A stretch of DNA of 57,625 bases from Thermoplasmata archaeon (GCA_015063165.1 SUSZ01000011.1:1-57625), one strand, 5' to 3'. Positions 41,713 to 50,499 are shown, numbered from the stretch's first letter. The notes: generated from the letters alone by a model not told the origin. Numbers and translations are program-made.

Positions 41713-42789
41713 TCAGTGATCGTGGCCGCAGCAGCACCCGTTGTGGTCATGGTGCTCGTGGTCGTGATCGTGGTGCTCGTGGTCGTGTCCGCATCCGCAG
41801 CCGCAATCGTCCTTCTCAGTCTCGCAGGAGTCCCCGTCCTCGCATCCGCAGGAGCATTTGGGGTTGTGGCAGTCGCAATGGGTCTCTCCGTTCACAGAGC
41901 AATCGATGTCGGTATCCTCGATGGCGTGGAAGGTCCTGTGGATGAGCTGCTCCTTCTTGACGTCCTGAGCGACGGCCTCGAGGCGGAAGAACGCCTTAGG
42001 ACAGCCAGGGAGCTTGCCCTGGATGCAGGCGAAGTCCTTCTCGGGGACGCTGATGATGACCCAGTCGTGTCCTTCGGGAGCGACGGTCATCTCGATGTAC
42101 TCGAGCATTCCATGAGTCTCGTGGACCCAGTCGAAGACCTCGTTCATGGAGTCGATGATGCTCAGGGCATCTGCGGCCTTCACGTCGGTGAAGGTTCCGG
42201 TCATAGAGATCTCGCACTCCTCGTCGTCGTGGTGATGGTGGTGCTCGTGTCCGTGATCGTGTCCGCAGCAGCACTCGTCCTCGTCGTGGTGGTGATGGTG
42301 GTGCTCGTGTCCGTGCTCATGTTCATGGTCGTGGCCGCAGCAACACTCCTCCTCGTCGTGGTGGTGATGATGGTCGTGGTCATGGCAGTGGCAGACAGGT
42401 TTGTCGAGGACATAGTCGAGTCCGGTATCCTCGATGGCGTGCCACATGGCGTGCTTGAGCTCGTGCTCGTCGACATCGACGACAGCGGTCATGAAGGAGA
42501 ACTTGACCTTCTCCTGGGGTCCGAGGGTTCCGTGGTGCTCGACGCCGTTCTCGAGATCGGTGAGATTCAGGGTTATTCCAGAGCCGTCCTCCTTGACGAT
42601 GGCGGCCTTGATGTGGCCCAGAAGGCATCCGCTCTCCGCAACGACCCACTTTCCCACAGAAAGAAGGGCGTTGGCGAACCTCGCCTCCGCGTCAGCATTG
42701 TATCCGTTGATGGTACCTGTGAATCCGACTGCACATCCGCCTGCCATCTCCAGGGAACTGTGCTCATGCTCGTGCTCATGCTCGCTCAT
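41713..42789 (-). CDS. His/Cys-rich metal-binding protein with duplicated domain
   Basis: A 358-residue protein of unknown family. Two related domains of about 110 residues each end in the shared motif HAIEDT (residues ~118 and ~300). They are joined and flanked by extreme His/Asp/Cys tracts (for example CGHDHEHEHGHEHHHHHH and the C-terminal CCCGHDH), which should bind several zinc, nickel or cobalt ions. No signal peptide. The ATG at 42789 overlaps the TGA of the G3E GTPase gene (ATGA). It appears to be the separated metal-binding partner of that short GTPase, and sits upstream of ramA. Confidence 0.7.
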   Translation of the reverse strand: MSEHEHEHEHSSLEMAGGCAVGFTGTINGYNADAEARFANALLSVGKWVVAESGCLLGHIKAAIVKEDGSGITLNLTDLENGVEHHGTLGPQEKVKFSFMTAVVDVDEHELKHAMWHAIEDTGLDYVLDKPVCHCHDHDHHHHHDEEECCCGHDHEHEHGHEHHHHHHDEDECCCGHDHGHEHHHHHDDEECEISMTGTFTDVKAADALSIIDSMNEVFDWVHETHGMLEYIEMTVAPEGHDWVIISVPEKDFACIQGKLPGCPKAFFRLEAVAQDVKKEQLIHRTFHAIEDTDIDCSVNGETHCDCHNPKCSCGCEDGDSCETEKDDCGCGCGHDHEHHDHDHEHHDHNGCCCGHDH

Positions 42790-43373
42790 TTCAACATCTC
42801 GTATACTTTGTCCATGTTCTTTCCGGTCATCGCAGAGATGGGCACGACGGGCTTGTCGGGATACTTGGCGTTGAGCCAGGCCGTGACTTCCTCCACCTGC
42901 CCTATCTTGGCGATATCGCACTTGTTAATCAGGATGAAGTCGGCGCTGTTCATCTGCATGGAGAAGAACTGCTCCTTCTTCTTGATGAGGTCCTCGAATC
43001 TCTGGACATCGGCGACTCCGACGATGTAGGTGGCCTCCTCGCCGATCATGGCGATGCGGACCAGATCCTTGACCTTGTGAGGGAGAGCCAATCCGGTAGG
43101 CTCGATGATGATGATGTCGGGGTCGATATCATTGACTATGTTCCTCAGAGCGGACTGAAGGGTTCCTGAAAGGGAGCAGCAGATGCATCCGTTGGGAAGC
43201 TCCACGGCGTCGTATCCTTCCGCTTTCAGAGTAGCTCCGTCGACACCGATCTCGCCGGACTCATTGACGAGAAGGGCTGTTTTGAGTCCACGTTTGGTAT
43301 ACATGGACGCGAACTTCATCAGGAGGGTGGTCTTCCCGCTTCCAAGGAATCCGCCCAATATGTAGACATACAT
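42786..43373 (-). CDS. CobW-like G3E GTPase, short form
   Basis: A 195-residue G3E-family GTPase. GFLGSGKTT (from residue 8) is the P-loop, GCICC (62-66) is the metal-binding CxCC motif of the COG0523/CobW group, EPTGLA is the switch region, and NKCD (about 151) gives guanine specificity. It lacks the C-terminal domain of full-length CobW, and the following gene may supply that role. G3E members load metals or insert them into enzymes. The context with ramA suggests cobalt, iron or zinc delivery to the methyltransferase system; that is inference. Confidence 0.88.
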   Translation of the reverse strand: MYVYILGGFLGSGKTTLLMKFASMYTKRGLKTALLVNESGEIGVDGATLKAEGYDAVELPNGCICCSLSGTLQSALRNIVNDIDPDIIIIEPTGLALPHKVKDLVRIAMIGEEATYIVGVADVQRFEDLIKKKEQFFSMQMNSADFILINKCDIAKIGQVEEVTAWLNAKYPDKPVVPISAMTGKNMDKVYEMLK

Positions 43374-43683
43374 GCGTTACCGAATGATTTACACCTATAT
43401 ACAACAAATGCCGCATGTGCAAAGCCATTGATAATACATCCAACCAGGGGATGTTTTACATAATAAAAATCTAAAAGGGATAGGTTTTCTTTTTGTTTAT
43501 CGTATTAACGCTGATTTTATACAACAAAAGCATTAGAACGGCTTGTTCATGAAAACAATGGCAACAGTCCACCAAGTGTTGTGAAGACTGGTAGCCTCCC
43601 CCGATCGAAAACGAGAGCGATAGTGTTATAAGGACCTGTTAAGACGCTCTGATGTCGATGCCTCAGCATTCCGTCGATGACGA
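43374..43683. other. Intergenic region with duplicated TATACAACAAA element, no gene seen
   Basis: The 310 bases between the G3E GTPase and serpin genes hold no convincing gene; a 78-codon plus-strand frame reaching into the serpin gene is a shadow. The stretch is AT-rich and holds the promoter of the leftward GTPase operon. The 11-base string TATACAACAAA occurs twice, at 43398-43408 and 43518-43528. Confidence 0.6.
43395..43408 (-). promoter_or_regulatory. TATA box of the G3E GTPase-ramA operon, with repeated upstream element
   Basis: On the minus strand this reads TTTGTTGTATATAG, 23-35 bases before the GTPase start, so a near-leaderless promoter is likely. TTTGTTGTATA recurs exactly at 43518-43528, where TTGTATAAAAT could be a second, upstream promoter with a long leader. 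Confidence 0.5.
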
Positions 43684-45003
43684 TTATGCGAATTTCCTGC
43701 CGTCTCCTGCGTATCCCATGAACAGATATTTGTCGTCCTCACCGTCCAACAGGACGTACAGGAACGGTATGTCGCAACGGAAAACGACCTTCTCCGGCTC
43801 CTTCCTCGGCCCAGCGCAGCCCACCATCGCGACCTCGGTCACCGCGGCGGCTTCCGTGCCGTTCTCGTCGACCTTGATCTTCGCCTGATGCGTCCCGCTG
43901 CCGAAGAACAGGTTGGATCCGTCGATGACGCCGGTGAATCTGGAGTTCCCTCCGAGGGCGTTCTTCAGGCCCAGCGCGCGAAACACGTCATCCAAGCTGA
44001 ACGCGGCGGACATCGTGAACTTGGGAAGCGACAGCTCCGCCCTGACGATCCTGGAGCTTCTGAGCCTGCCGATGAACTTCTCCCTGTATTCGAGGGTCTC
44101 CGACTTCCAGGACGACAGGACGTCCAGTGATTCGCCGTCGTCCGGCAGGATGAGGCACATCCTCTGGTCTGCGTCCCGGTAGGGCAGGCTGATCGCCTTG
44201 TACTTTCCGTCGGAATAGAAATGGATGTCTGGAACGGTCTTGTGCATCATCTTGACCTTGGAGACGCTCCCGTCCGCGTTCTTGAATTCCTCGTCTTCCG
44301 TGTAGCGCTTGGAGAACTTGGACTCCCAGGCTCCTTTGAAATAAACCACATTCAGAAGGTCGCAGAGCGTGTCCTTCCCTATCTGGGACTCGTACTCGGG
44401 TATCATCCCGAAGCTCTTCAGGTTCACCCAGTCCGTAATCTTCTTCCTGACGCCGGAAAGGTTCCCGGAGATGTCCTCCTCCACTACGGCTCCCCTGCAG
44501 TAACGGGCCACCCTTTTCCTGTAGTCCTCGTTGACATCGCCGCCGAAGACCATGGATGAGTTCACCAGAACGAGGCTGTCGGAACAGAACCTGGACCTCC
44601 AATGCTCCCCGACAGCTTTCAGAAGAACGGTCAGATAGGCGTTGAGGGAATCCCTGCTGCTGGATCCCATCGCATTCAGAAGCTCGGCCTCGGTATCCGA
44701 ACCGGGCTCGGCACCGTTGGCCAGCATCCCTACGGCCATGTATATCCCGTAAGGGGAGAACACGACGTTTCCATCGCCTACGGTGTCGAAGATGGTCCAT
44801 CCGAACGCCGACAGCGAACCGGAGGGCTTGATCCCCTCGGACAGGCTTGCTCCCGAGACGTCGGGCAGGACCGCTCCGAAGGGGTCTTCCGGAAGGTCGG
44901 GGGCCTTCTCCTCTTCCATATCCTCGATGAATCTGGGCGGAAGACGGTCGATGTCCTCGTCCACGGCTTTTTTCTTGAACCATCTCAGAGGCATCAGTAT
45001 CAC
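43684..45003 (-). CDS. Serpin
   Basis: A 439-residue serpin with no signal peptide, so probably intracellular. Serpin landmarks are present: VVFSPYGIYMAVGMLANGA (helix C region), LLNVVYFKGAWESKF, LSLPKF, and the hinge and reactive loop ENGTEAAAVTEV, then FLYVLLDGEDDKYLFMGYAGD at the end. The hinge of small residues (GTEAAA) fits an inhibitory serpin. Counting from the hinge puts P1 at Cys (GC-AG). A 55-residue charged N-terminal arm precedes the core. GTG 45003 overlaps the cysE stop (GTGA); ATG 44994 is the alternative. It is the last gene of a four-gene operon. Confidence 0.9.
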   Translation of the reverse strand: MILMPLRWFKKKAVDEDIDRLPPRFIEDMEEEKAPDLPEDPFGAVLPDVSGASLSEGIKPSGSLSAFGWTIFDTVGDGNVVFSPYGIYMAVGMLANGAEPGSDTEAELLNAMGSSSRDSLNAYLTVLLKAVGEHWRSRFCSDSLVLVNSSMVFGGDVNEDYRKRVARYCRGAVVEEDISGNLSGVRKKITDWVNLKSFGMIPEYESQIGKDTLCDLLNVVYFKGAWESKFSKRYTEDEEFKNADGSVSKVKMMHKTVPDIHFYSDGKYKAISLPYRDADQRMCLILPDDGESLDVLSSWKSETLEYREKFIGRLRSSRIVRAELSLPKFTMSAAFSLDDVFRALGLKNALGGNSRFTGVIDGSNLFFGSGTHQAKIKVDENGTEAAAVTEVAMVGCAGPRKEPEKVVFRCDIPFLYVLLDGEDDKYLFMGYAGDGRKFA

Positions 45004-45671
45004 TCGGGCTTCTTGGAGAGCTCTTCGACCTTGGCGGTGAGCTCCCTCACCGTCTCCTCGAGCTTATGGATCCTGTCCTTCATCGGATCTGGCAGATGGT
45101 TGTGCATGTTGTCCTCGCACGCCTGATCGATACCCGCATGCCTGACGATCCTTCCAGGGACGCCGACCACGGTACAGTCGTCCGGGACGTCCTTGATGAC
45201 GACGGCCCCGGCTCCTATCCTGACATTGTCGCCGATGGTGATGTCTCCCAAAACGGAGGCGTTGCACCCGACGACGATATGGTTCCCGAGGGTGGGATGC
45301 CTCTTGCCCTTGCTGGTGGAGACCCCTCCCAGAGTGACTCCCTGGTACAGGGACACGTTGTCGCCGATGATGGCGGTCTCCCCGATCACCACTCCGGTGG
45401 CATGGTCTATGAAGAACCTCTTGCCGATGGTGGCTCCGGGATGGATGTCGCAGCCGGTGAGGTGATGGGCGTAGTAGTTGATCTCGCGGGCCTCGTCCTT
45501 GCGGCCTTCCAGCCAGAGCTTATGGCTCATCCTGTAGTAGCAGACCGCATGGAACCCGGTATGGTACTTCCTGGCGTCCTCCTCGTCCACGACGGCTGGG
45601 TCCTTCTCTATGACCACGGCCAGGTCGTCGGGGTCGATCTCCATCTCCACGATGTGCATGCTGCTGATCAT
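45000..45671 (-). CDS. cysE: Serine O-acetyltransferase
   Basis: A 223-residue left-handed beta-helix acetyltransferase. FHAVCYYRMSHKLW, DIHPGATIGKRFFIDHATGVVIGETA and the hexapeptide coils that follow (VSLYQGVTLGG, GCNASVLGDITIG) hold the catalytic His/Asp and the acetyl-CoA site. It makes O-acetylserine for cysteine synthesis. The N-terminal arm is shorter than in E. coli CysE, and a C-terminal coiled coil (about 195-222) is added. It overlaps the PAPS-reductase-like gene by 4 bases (ATGA) and runs into the serpin gene, all in one operon. Confidence 0.93.
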   Translation of the reverse strand: MISSMHIVEMEIDPDDLAVVIEKDPAVVDEEDARKYHTGFHAVCYYRMSHKLWLEGRKDEAREINYYAHHLTGCDIHPGATIGKRFFIDHATGVVIGETAIIGDNVSLYQGVTLGGVSTSKGKRHPTLGNHIVVGCNASVLGDITIGDNVRIGAGAVVIKDVPDDCTVVGVPGRIVRHAGIDQACEDNMHNHLPDPMKDRIHKLEETVRELTAKVEELSKKPE

Positions 45672-47611
45672 TGCTCGAACTCCTCCGATCCTTTTGCGAA
45701 GTTTACCGACGGGCAGGGTCCGAAGCAGTCCTTGCAGAATATGCATTCGTCCTCCTTGATGCGGACCTTTCCGTCTTCCATGTAAAGGGCGCCCTGCTCG
45801 CATCTGGCGGCGCACAGGCCGCATCCGACGCACTGCTCGGCGCGCATTATGACCTGGATGGTCTCGTTCATATGGGCGGACGCATCGTTCTTGATGTTGG
45901 CCTTGCATATGATCGAGCCTTCCCTGTAGATTGTTATGTAGTCGGCGGTGACGAACTCGCCTTCGGGGTCCATCTCCACCACCCATCCGAGAGCGTGGCA
46001 GAACGGCTTGATCTCCTCCAGGTTCAGAGGCCTGTTGACCGCCGCCTCGACGCTGTATCCGATGACGCACGGAGAATATCCTTCCTGGACCTTGACCACG
46101 AGAGGGCCGACTTCCGGGGCCTTGGTCTGCTTGGTGAGCTCGGAGACCTCCCTTCCGGAGATCCTGTGGACCTCCTCCCTGATGGACTTGGGGGCGTTCT
46201 TCCATCTCCAGAGGGCGTACTCCTTCCATTCCGGAGGCAGCCCGCGGTCCTTCATGTAGTTGTCGAGGTACTCATTCCACTGGCCCCATCTGGAGCTTCC
46301 CTCTGCCACAATGTCGAACTCCGAGAGGTCGGAAGCGGGGCACAGGAAGCACCCGATCCTGTCCAGACCGCGGGTGTACCACACGTTGAACGGCTCCTTC
46401 CTCAGGAATATGTACATCCACACGTGCATGGCGCACCAGTTCTGGATGGGCGAGGCACCGGTCTGTCCGGGGGTCCACGGGTTCTGCCATATGCGGGGCT
46501 TGGAGTTCCTGGCCTCGGACTCATACTTCCTCTGTCCGATGAACGACAGGACGCCTTTGGGATAGTTCTTGGTGATGGCTCCGACGGTGGGGCCGAGCTT
46601 GTTGGTCTTGCAGCACCACCTGTAGTCCTTCGCAGGGGGCCCGAAGTAGACCAGGTTCCCGAAGAACGCGTCCGTCGGGGCTTTCTCCTCTATTAGCTGG
46701 AGGCCATGCCTGGCGCAGGTGTCGCGTACGTGCTGGACGGTCTCGTCGAACTCCAACCCTGTGTCCACGAAGAGCACAGGGAGCTTGAATCCCGCATCGA
46801 TGGTGAGCAGCAGGGTGGCCAGACTGTCCTTTCCGCCGGAGAACGACACTATCGCTGGCAAGTCATGCTTCTCGATGGTGTTCCTGATGAACCCTGTGGC
46901 TTCGATTATCCTCTTCTCCAGGACGGCCCTGTTGGCCTCCACTGCCTCGTCCCAGGTGCGGGCCTTTGCACCTACCGCCTCGCGCTCCTCCTGCTTGTAC
47001 CATCTGGTCTTGACGGCCATCCCCTTATCTGCGGCGACCATCTCGGGACCGGTCATACGGGCCATTCCGGTGGCGATGACCTCCCTCTCGGCGGTGACGA
47101 TGATGATCTCGTCCCCTGGCTTGATGTCCGGATCGGCGTCGACCACGCCGGGAGCCATCAGGTTCTTGCTCTCCCTGACGAACGGGACGGCGCTGGGGTC
47201 GCACACCACGTATCCTTTGGTGTACCCGTCGCCTATCCTGTACGCTCCCTGCATACGGGACACGAACTTCCATCCGGAGCCCATGTCGTACCTCATGGTG
47301 GCGATGACGCTTCCGTCGATTATCACCTCGTCCATGCGGTCCAGGCCGGGAGCCTTGCTGAGGATGACGATGTGGCCGTCCGGGAGGACCGACCTTCCGG
47401 TGCCCTTCCCGTAGTCCCTGTCCAAGACGTCGCGTATCAGACCGATGTCGTGCTCGAATGCCGGCCTGGCGTCGCCGGGAGGGGTCAGAGGAACCTCCAG
47501 CGTATTGCCTCCGCACACGGGGCATTCCTTAGACTCGAGGATAGGCAGGTTGCATTCGCGGCACCATCTGAGGTGGTTCTTTCCCAATCTGATCGCGGCC
47601 ATCTTACTCAC
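45668..47611 (-). CDS. PAPS-reductase-like protein fused to ferredoxin, with zinc ribbon and PUA-like domains
   Basis: A 647-residue fusion. An N-terminal zinc ribbon (CRECNLPIL...CPVCGG, about residues 17-37) and a PUA-like domain (about 105-200) precede the PAPS-reductase/ATP-pyrophosphatase core with the PP-loop FSGGKDS (about 258). Inner cysteines sit in WCCKTN and CFLCPAS, and the C-terminus holds two 4Fe-4S clusters (CVGCGLCAARC, CIFCKDCFGPC). Such fusions occur in methanogens and may reduce a sulfated or thiolated substrate. A role in sulfur assimilation is suggested by cysE just downstream. PUA-like and zinc modules also allow RNA thiolation. The start could be ATG 47602. Confidence 0.8.
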   Translation of the reverse strand: MSKMAAIRLGKNHLRWCRECNLPILESKECPVCGGNTLEVPLTPPGDARPAFEHDIGLIRDVLDRDYGKGTGRSVLPDGHIVILSKAPGLDRMDEVIIDGSVIATMRYDMGSGWKFVSRMQGAYRIGDGYTKGYVVCDPSAVPFVRESKNLMAPGVVDADPDIKPGDEIIIVTAEREVIATGMARMTGPEMVAADKGMAVKTRWYKQEEREAVGAKARTWDEAVEANRAVLEKRIIEATGFIRNTIEKHDLPAIVSFSGGKDSLATLLLTIDAGFKLPVLFVDTGLEFDETVQHVRDTCARHGLQLIEEKAPTDAFFGNLVYFGPPAKDYRWCCKTNKLGPTVGAITKNYPKGVLSFIGQRKYESEARNSKPRIWQNPWTPGQTGASPIQNWCAMHVWMYIFLRKEPFNVWYTRGLDRIGCFLCPASDLSEFDIVAEGSSRWGQWNEYLDNYMKDRGLPPEWKEYALWRWKNAPKSIREEVHRISGREVSELTKQTKAPEVGPLVVKVQEGYSPCVIGYSVEAAVNRPLNLEEIKPFCHALGWVVEMDPEGEFVTADYITIYREGSIICKANIKNDASAHMNETIQVIMRAEQCVGCGLCAARCEQGALYMEDGKVRIKEDECIFCKDCFGPCPSVNFAKGSEEFEQ

Positions 47612-47635
47612 CCTCTACTGAAACCATCCTGTTAA

Positions 47636-48928
47636 TTAATGTTGCTTCAAGAATAGCTGTCCTCGCTCCAAAGAGGCCTTCTTGTAAAGGGACAGGTCGG
47701 AGCCCAGCGGTATGGTGGCGTCATATCCGACCTTCCAGGTGGTCTTTCCATGGGAGCTGGGGTCCAGGGAGGAGCCTGCCGCTCCCGGGATCATCAGGAT
47801 CCTGTCGGCCTGCATCCTCGTGGCGACCGCCCATTCGACCTGCCTGTCGTCGAATATGTCGATGTCGTCGTCGACGATGATGACTTGCTTCATGGAGGGA
47901 TGCCCGGTGAAGGCGGCCATTATGGCGTTGACGCCGTCCCCTTCCTTGTTCTTGGAGATGGAGACGACCCCGTTGAGCCAGCAGCATCCTCCCTCGGTGA
48001 GGCGGACATTCTTCACCTTGGGAACGGCCTGCCTAACGGTCTTGAACATCATGGGCTCCCTGGGGAGTCCCATCAGCATGAAGTGCTCGTATCCTCCGGG
48101 AAGGACCAGGTGGAATATGGGGTCCTTGCGGGTCCAGACCTTGTCGACCTCGATTACAGGCTGCTGCCTCTCGAAGTCGTAGGTCCCGGTGATGTCCACG
48201 AAGGGCCCTTCCTTGGTCTCCGAGAGGGTTATGCGGGCCTCCATGACGTAGTCGCAGTCCGCGGGCACCAGGATGCCGTTGTCGCATCTTCCGACCTTCA
48301 GAGGCGATCCGTGGCCTTTCAAGCACATGGCGGACGCGACCTCGAGCTCGTCGGCTCCGAAGTCCATGGACGTCGCCGCGGCCAGCAGGACCTCCGCGGA
48401 GGCTCCGACGCATATGGACACGTTGAGCTCCTTCCCTGCGGCCTTGGCCTCCTTGTACAGGGTGAACAGGTGCCTAGGGACGAGCCTGACGGCGATCCTC
48501 CTGTCGTCCATGAGCATCATCCTGTGGAACGACACGTTCTTCCTGCCGTCCAGCTCCACGACGATGACTCCGGCGGTGATGTAGCGTCCTCCGTCCTCCG
48601 GGAAATACTTGGGAACGGGAAGGGACATCAGCTTGACCTCGCTGGCACAGGCGCGGAAATCCGGGTCCCCGACTATCTCGCAGGGCTTGGGGGAGGATAT
48701 CGCGTCCATGAGGTGCCCGACGATGCCTTCCTTGGATACGCCCAGAGCGGAAGCGATCTTGTCCCTGGTGGAGAACACGTTCCCGGCGGCCTTCCCGCCG
48801 TTCAGGTTCTCGAAGAGGACCGTGGCTTCCTGGTCTTCCATCAAGGCTTTCGTAGCGTCCCTCGAATCGCTCTCTACGCGCTCGGAGATGCGGCGGACAT
48901 CCGCACCGAGCGTTCTTTCGACTGCCAT
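47636..48928 (-). CDS. UbiD-family decarboxylase
   Basis: A 430-residue member of the UbiD family, which uses prenylated FMN. Family stretches seen include VPKYFPEDGGRYITAGV, the SFHRMMLMDDRRIAVRLVPRH loop and the E-x-D/R region GPFVDITGTYDF. In archaea one group of UbiD enzymes works in the modified mevalonate route as anhydromevalonate phosphate decarboxylase, making isoprenoids for lipids, and this length and context fit that group. The substrate is not proven here. It is the first gene of the leftward operon with the PAPS-reductase-like gene (24 bases apart), cysE and serpin. Confidence 0.85.
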   Translation of the reverse strand: MAVERTLGADVRRISERVESDSRDATKALMEDQEATVLFENLNGGKAAGNVFSTRDKIASALGVSKEGIVGHLMDAISSPKPCEIVGDPDFRACASEVKLMSLPVPKYFPEDGGRYITAGVIVVELDGRKNVSFHRMMLMDDRRIAVRLVPRHLFTLYKEAKAAGKELNVSICVGASAEVLLAAATSMDFGADELEVASAMCLKGHGSPLKVGRCDNGILVPADCDYVMEARITLSETKEGPFVDITGTYDFERQQPVIEVDKVWTRKDPIFHLVLPGGYEHFMLMGLPREPMMFKTVRQAVPKVKNVRLTEGGCCWLNGVVSISKNKEGDGVNAIMAAFTGHPSMKQVIIVDDDIDIFDDRQVEWAVATRMQADRILMIPGAAGSSLDPSSHGKTTWKVGYDATIPLGSDLSLYKKASLERGQLFLKQH

Positions 48929-49038
48929 GCAGACCGCATCCCCTCATGCGTAATTATTGATTGCGAACGATTCGGAAGCCTGGAATACCGATATCGCCGG
49001 AATACGGCGTTGGTCGCGGATATGACAGACGAGGGCTG

Positions 49039-49707
49039 TCAGTCCAGCATCCAGGATATGCCTCTGGCCATCCTTTCCGCGGGATTCCTGAAATGGTTGC
49101 CGGGATTCATCTCGAACACGGCATCCGTTCCCTTCTCGATGAACGTCCCGAATACCGCCCTGGTCCCGACCTCCACTGTGGAAAGGATCTGGTTGCGCGT
49201 TCTGGCCTCCTTGTCGCCGAGAGAGAAGTAGATCCTGTCAGGCATGTGCGCCGGCTCGCGCTCCCTCACGAGATCGACGAAACCGGAGAACCAGAACGAG
49301 CCCGAGGCGCTGGCCACCCTGGAGAACATGTCGGTGCGATAGAGGGAATACACAGCGAACAGCCCTGCCAGGGAATATCCAGCCAGCGATATGTACGCAG
49401 GGTCGATCCCGGCTTTCTCGATGGCGTCCGGGATTATCCGTCCTATGAGGGAATCGAGGTACTCGTCGGCTCCTCCGGAGAAGGGGGGCTCGTCATCGGA
49501 CACCGAAGGGGCCTGCCAAGGGGACAACTCGCGGTTCCAGTCCAGACCGCTGACGCACAGCAGGGAGAAGTCCTGATCGCAAGTGGCCTTGACAGCCTTG
49601 TAGACCTTATCCCCCTCTTCCTGAAAGGTGTTGAGCACCACAAGCGGCGCATCTTTGAGCTCTCCGCTGTGCATCGACAGGCTCTTCCCGGCAGATTCCA
49701 TCCTCAT
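49039..49707 (-). CDS. Alpha/beta-hydrolase, esterase-like
   Basis: A 222-residue soluble alpha/beta-hydrolase. The nucleophile elbow GYSLAG (about residue 112-117) supplies Ser, DKEAR (about 170) has the probable Asp, and GNHF (about 200) the His. The fold and size resemble the putative esterase D / IroE-like group that hydrolyses acyl or siderophore esters. No signal peptide, so it acts in the cytosol. It has its own short upstream region and is transcribed divergently from the iron-sulfur flavoprotein. The substrate is unknown. Confidence 0.75.
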   Translation of the reverse strand: MRMESAGKSLSMHSGELKDAPLVVLNTFQEEGDKVYKAVKATCDQDFSLLCVSGLDWNRELSPWQAPSVSDDEPPFSGGADEYLDSLIGRIIPDAIEKAGIDPAYISLAGYSLAGLFAVYSLYRTDMFSRVASASGSFWFSGFVDLVREREPAHMPDRIYFSLGDKEARTRNQILSTVEVGTRAVFGTFIEKGTDAVFEMNPGNHFRNPAERMARGISWMLD

Positions 49708-49778
49708 GATTCCCTCATCCCTTCTTCAGCGGATGTCTGGATACATCCTTTTTTATCAACATGATGCGATTATAGGCC

Positions 49779-50399
49779 ATGAAAGTACTGCTCGTCAACG
49801 GAAGCCCTCACCAGAACGGATGCACCTACACCGCTCTCTGCGAGGTCGCGAAAGGCTTGGAATCCGAAGGGATCGATTATGAGATCCTGCACATCGGGAA
49901 AGGGGACATACCCGGATGCAGAGGCTGCGGATACTGCAAGAAGAAGGGCGAATGCGTCATCAAGGACATCGTGAACCAGACCGTGGCCAGAGCCGACGAG
50001 TTCGACGGGTTCGTCTTCGGATCCCCCGTCTACTACGCCGGACCCGCCGGACAGCTGCTGTCGTTCATGGACAGGCTGTTCTACTCCAGCCGCGGAAGGC
50101 TGGCTTACAAGCCCGCTGCCGCCGTCGTATCCTGCCGCAGGGGAGGCTCCACCGCTTCCCTGGACCGCCTGAACAAATATTTCACCATCTCCAACATGCC
50201 CGTCGTCTCGTCCCAGTACTGGAACCAGGTCCACGGGAACACCCCCGAGGAGGTCGTCCAAGACCTGGAAGGGATGCAGATCATGCGCGCCCTCGGCAGG
50301 AACATAGGTTGGATGCTGAGATCCATCGATGCCGGGAAGAAGGCGGGCGTGAAGATCCCCGAGCCCGAGGAGCGTGCCTGGACCAACTTCATCCGCTGA
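49779..50399 (+). CDS. NADPH-dependent FMN reductase / iron-sulfur flavoprotein
   Basis: A 206-residue flavodoxin-fold protein. The FMN phosphate loop is VNGSPHQNGCTYTAL, and SPVYYAGPAG contacts the isoalloxazine. Inside the fold lies a compact cysteine motif C-x2-C-x2-C-x5-C (CRGCGYCKKKGEC), typical of the 4Fe-4S cluster of archaeal iron-sulfur flavoproteins (Isf). It moves electrons between ferredoxin-type donors and small acceptors or oxygen species. It is followed by a strong dyad. No partner is encoded beside it. Confidence 0.88.
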   Translation: MKVLLVNGSPHQNGCTYTALCEVAKGLESEGIDYEILHIGKGDIPGCRGCGYCKKKGECVIKDIVNQTVARADEFDGFVFGSPVYYAGPAGQLLSFMDRLFYSSRGRLAYKPAAAVVSCRRGGSTASLDRLNKYFTISNMPVVSSQYWNQVHGNTPEEVVQDLEGMQIMRALGRNIGWMLRSIDAGKKAGVKIPEPEERAWTNFIR

Positions 50400-50414
50400 A
50401 ACACATTCCCCGCA

Positions 50415-50446
50415 TGCGGGCCCGACAGGACCGTTCCAGGCCCGCA
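50415..50446 (+). terminator. Dyad after the iron-sulfur flavoprotein gene
   Basis: TGCGGGCC (50415-50422) pairs perfectly with GGCCCGCA (50439-50446) around a 16-base loop, 16 bases after the stop, followed by GATCCCCTCTTTC. It lies before the gltX promoter. Confidence 0.55.
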
Positions 50447-50499
50447 GATCCCCTCTTTCGGAATTTTACATAAATATGAGCAAGGGATTAGGACGGTCC

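Noticed and set aside
41716-43029. 437-codon plus-strand frame with long Val-rich runs, looking like a membrane protein
   Set aside because: The Val/Leu runs are the antisense of His/Asp tracts in the metal-binding protein gene, whose start is coupled to the G3E GTPase gene.
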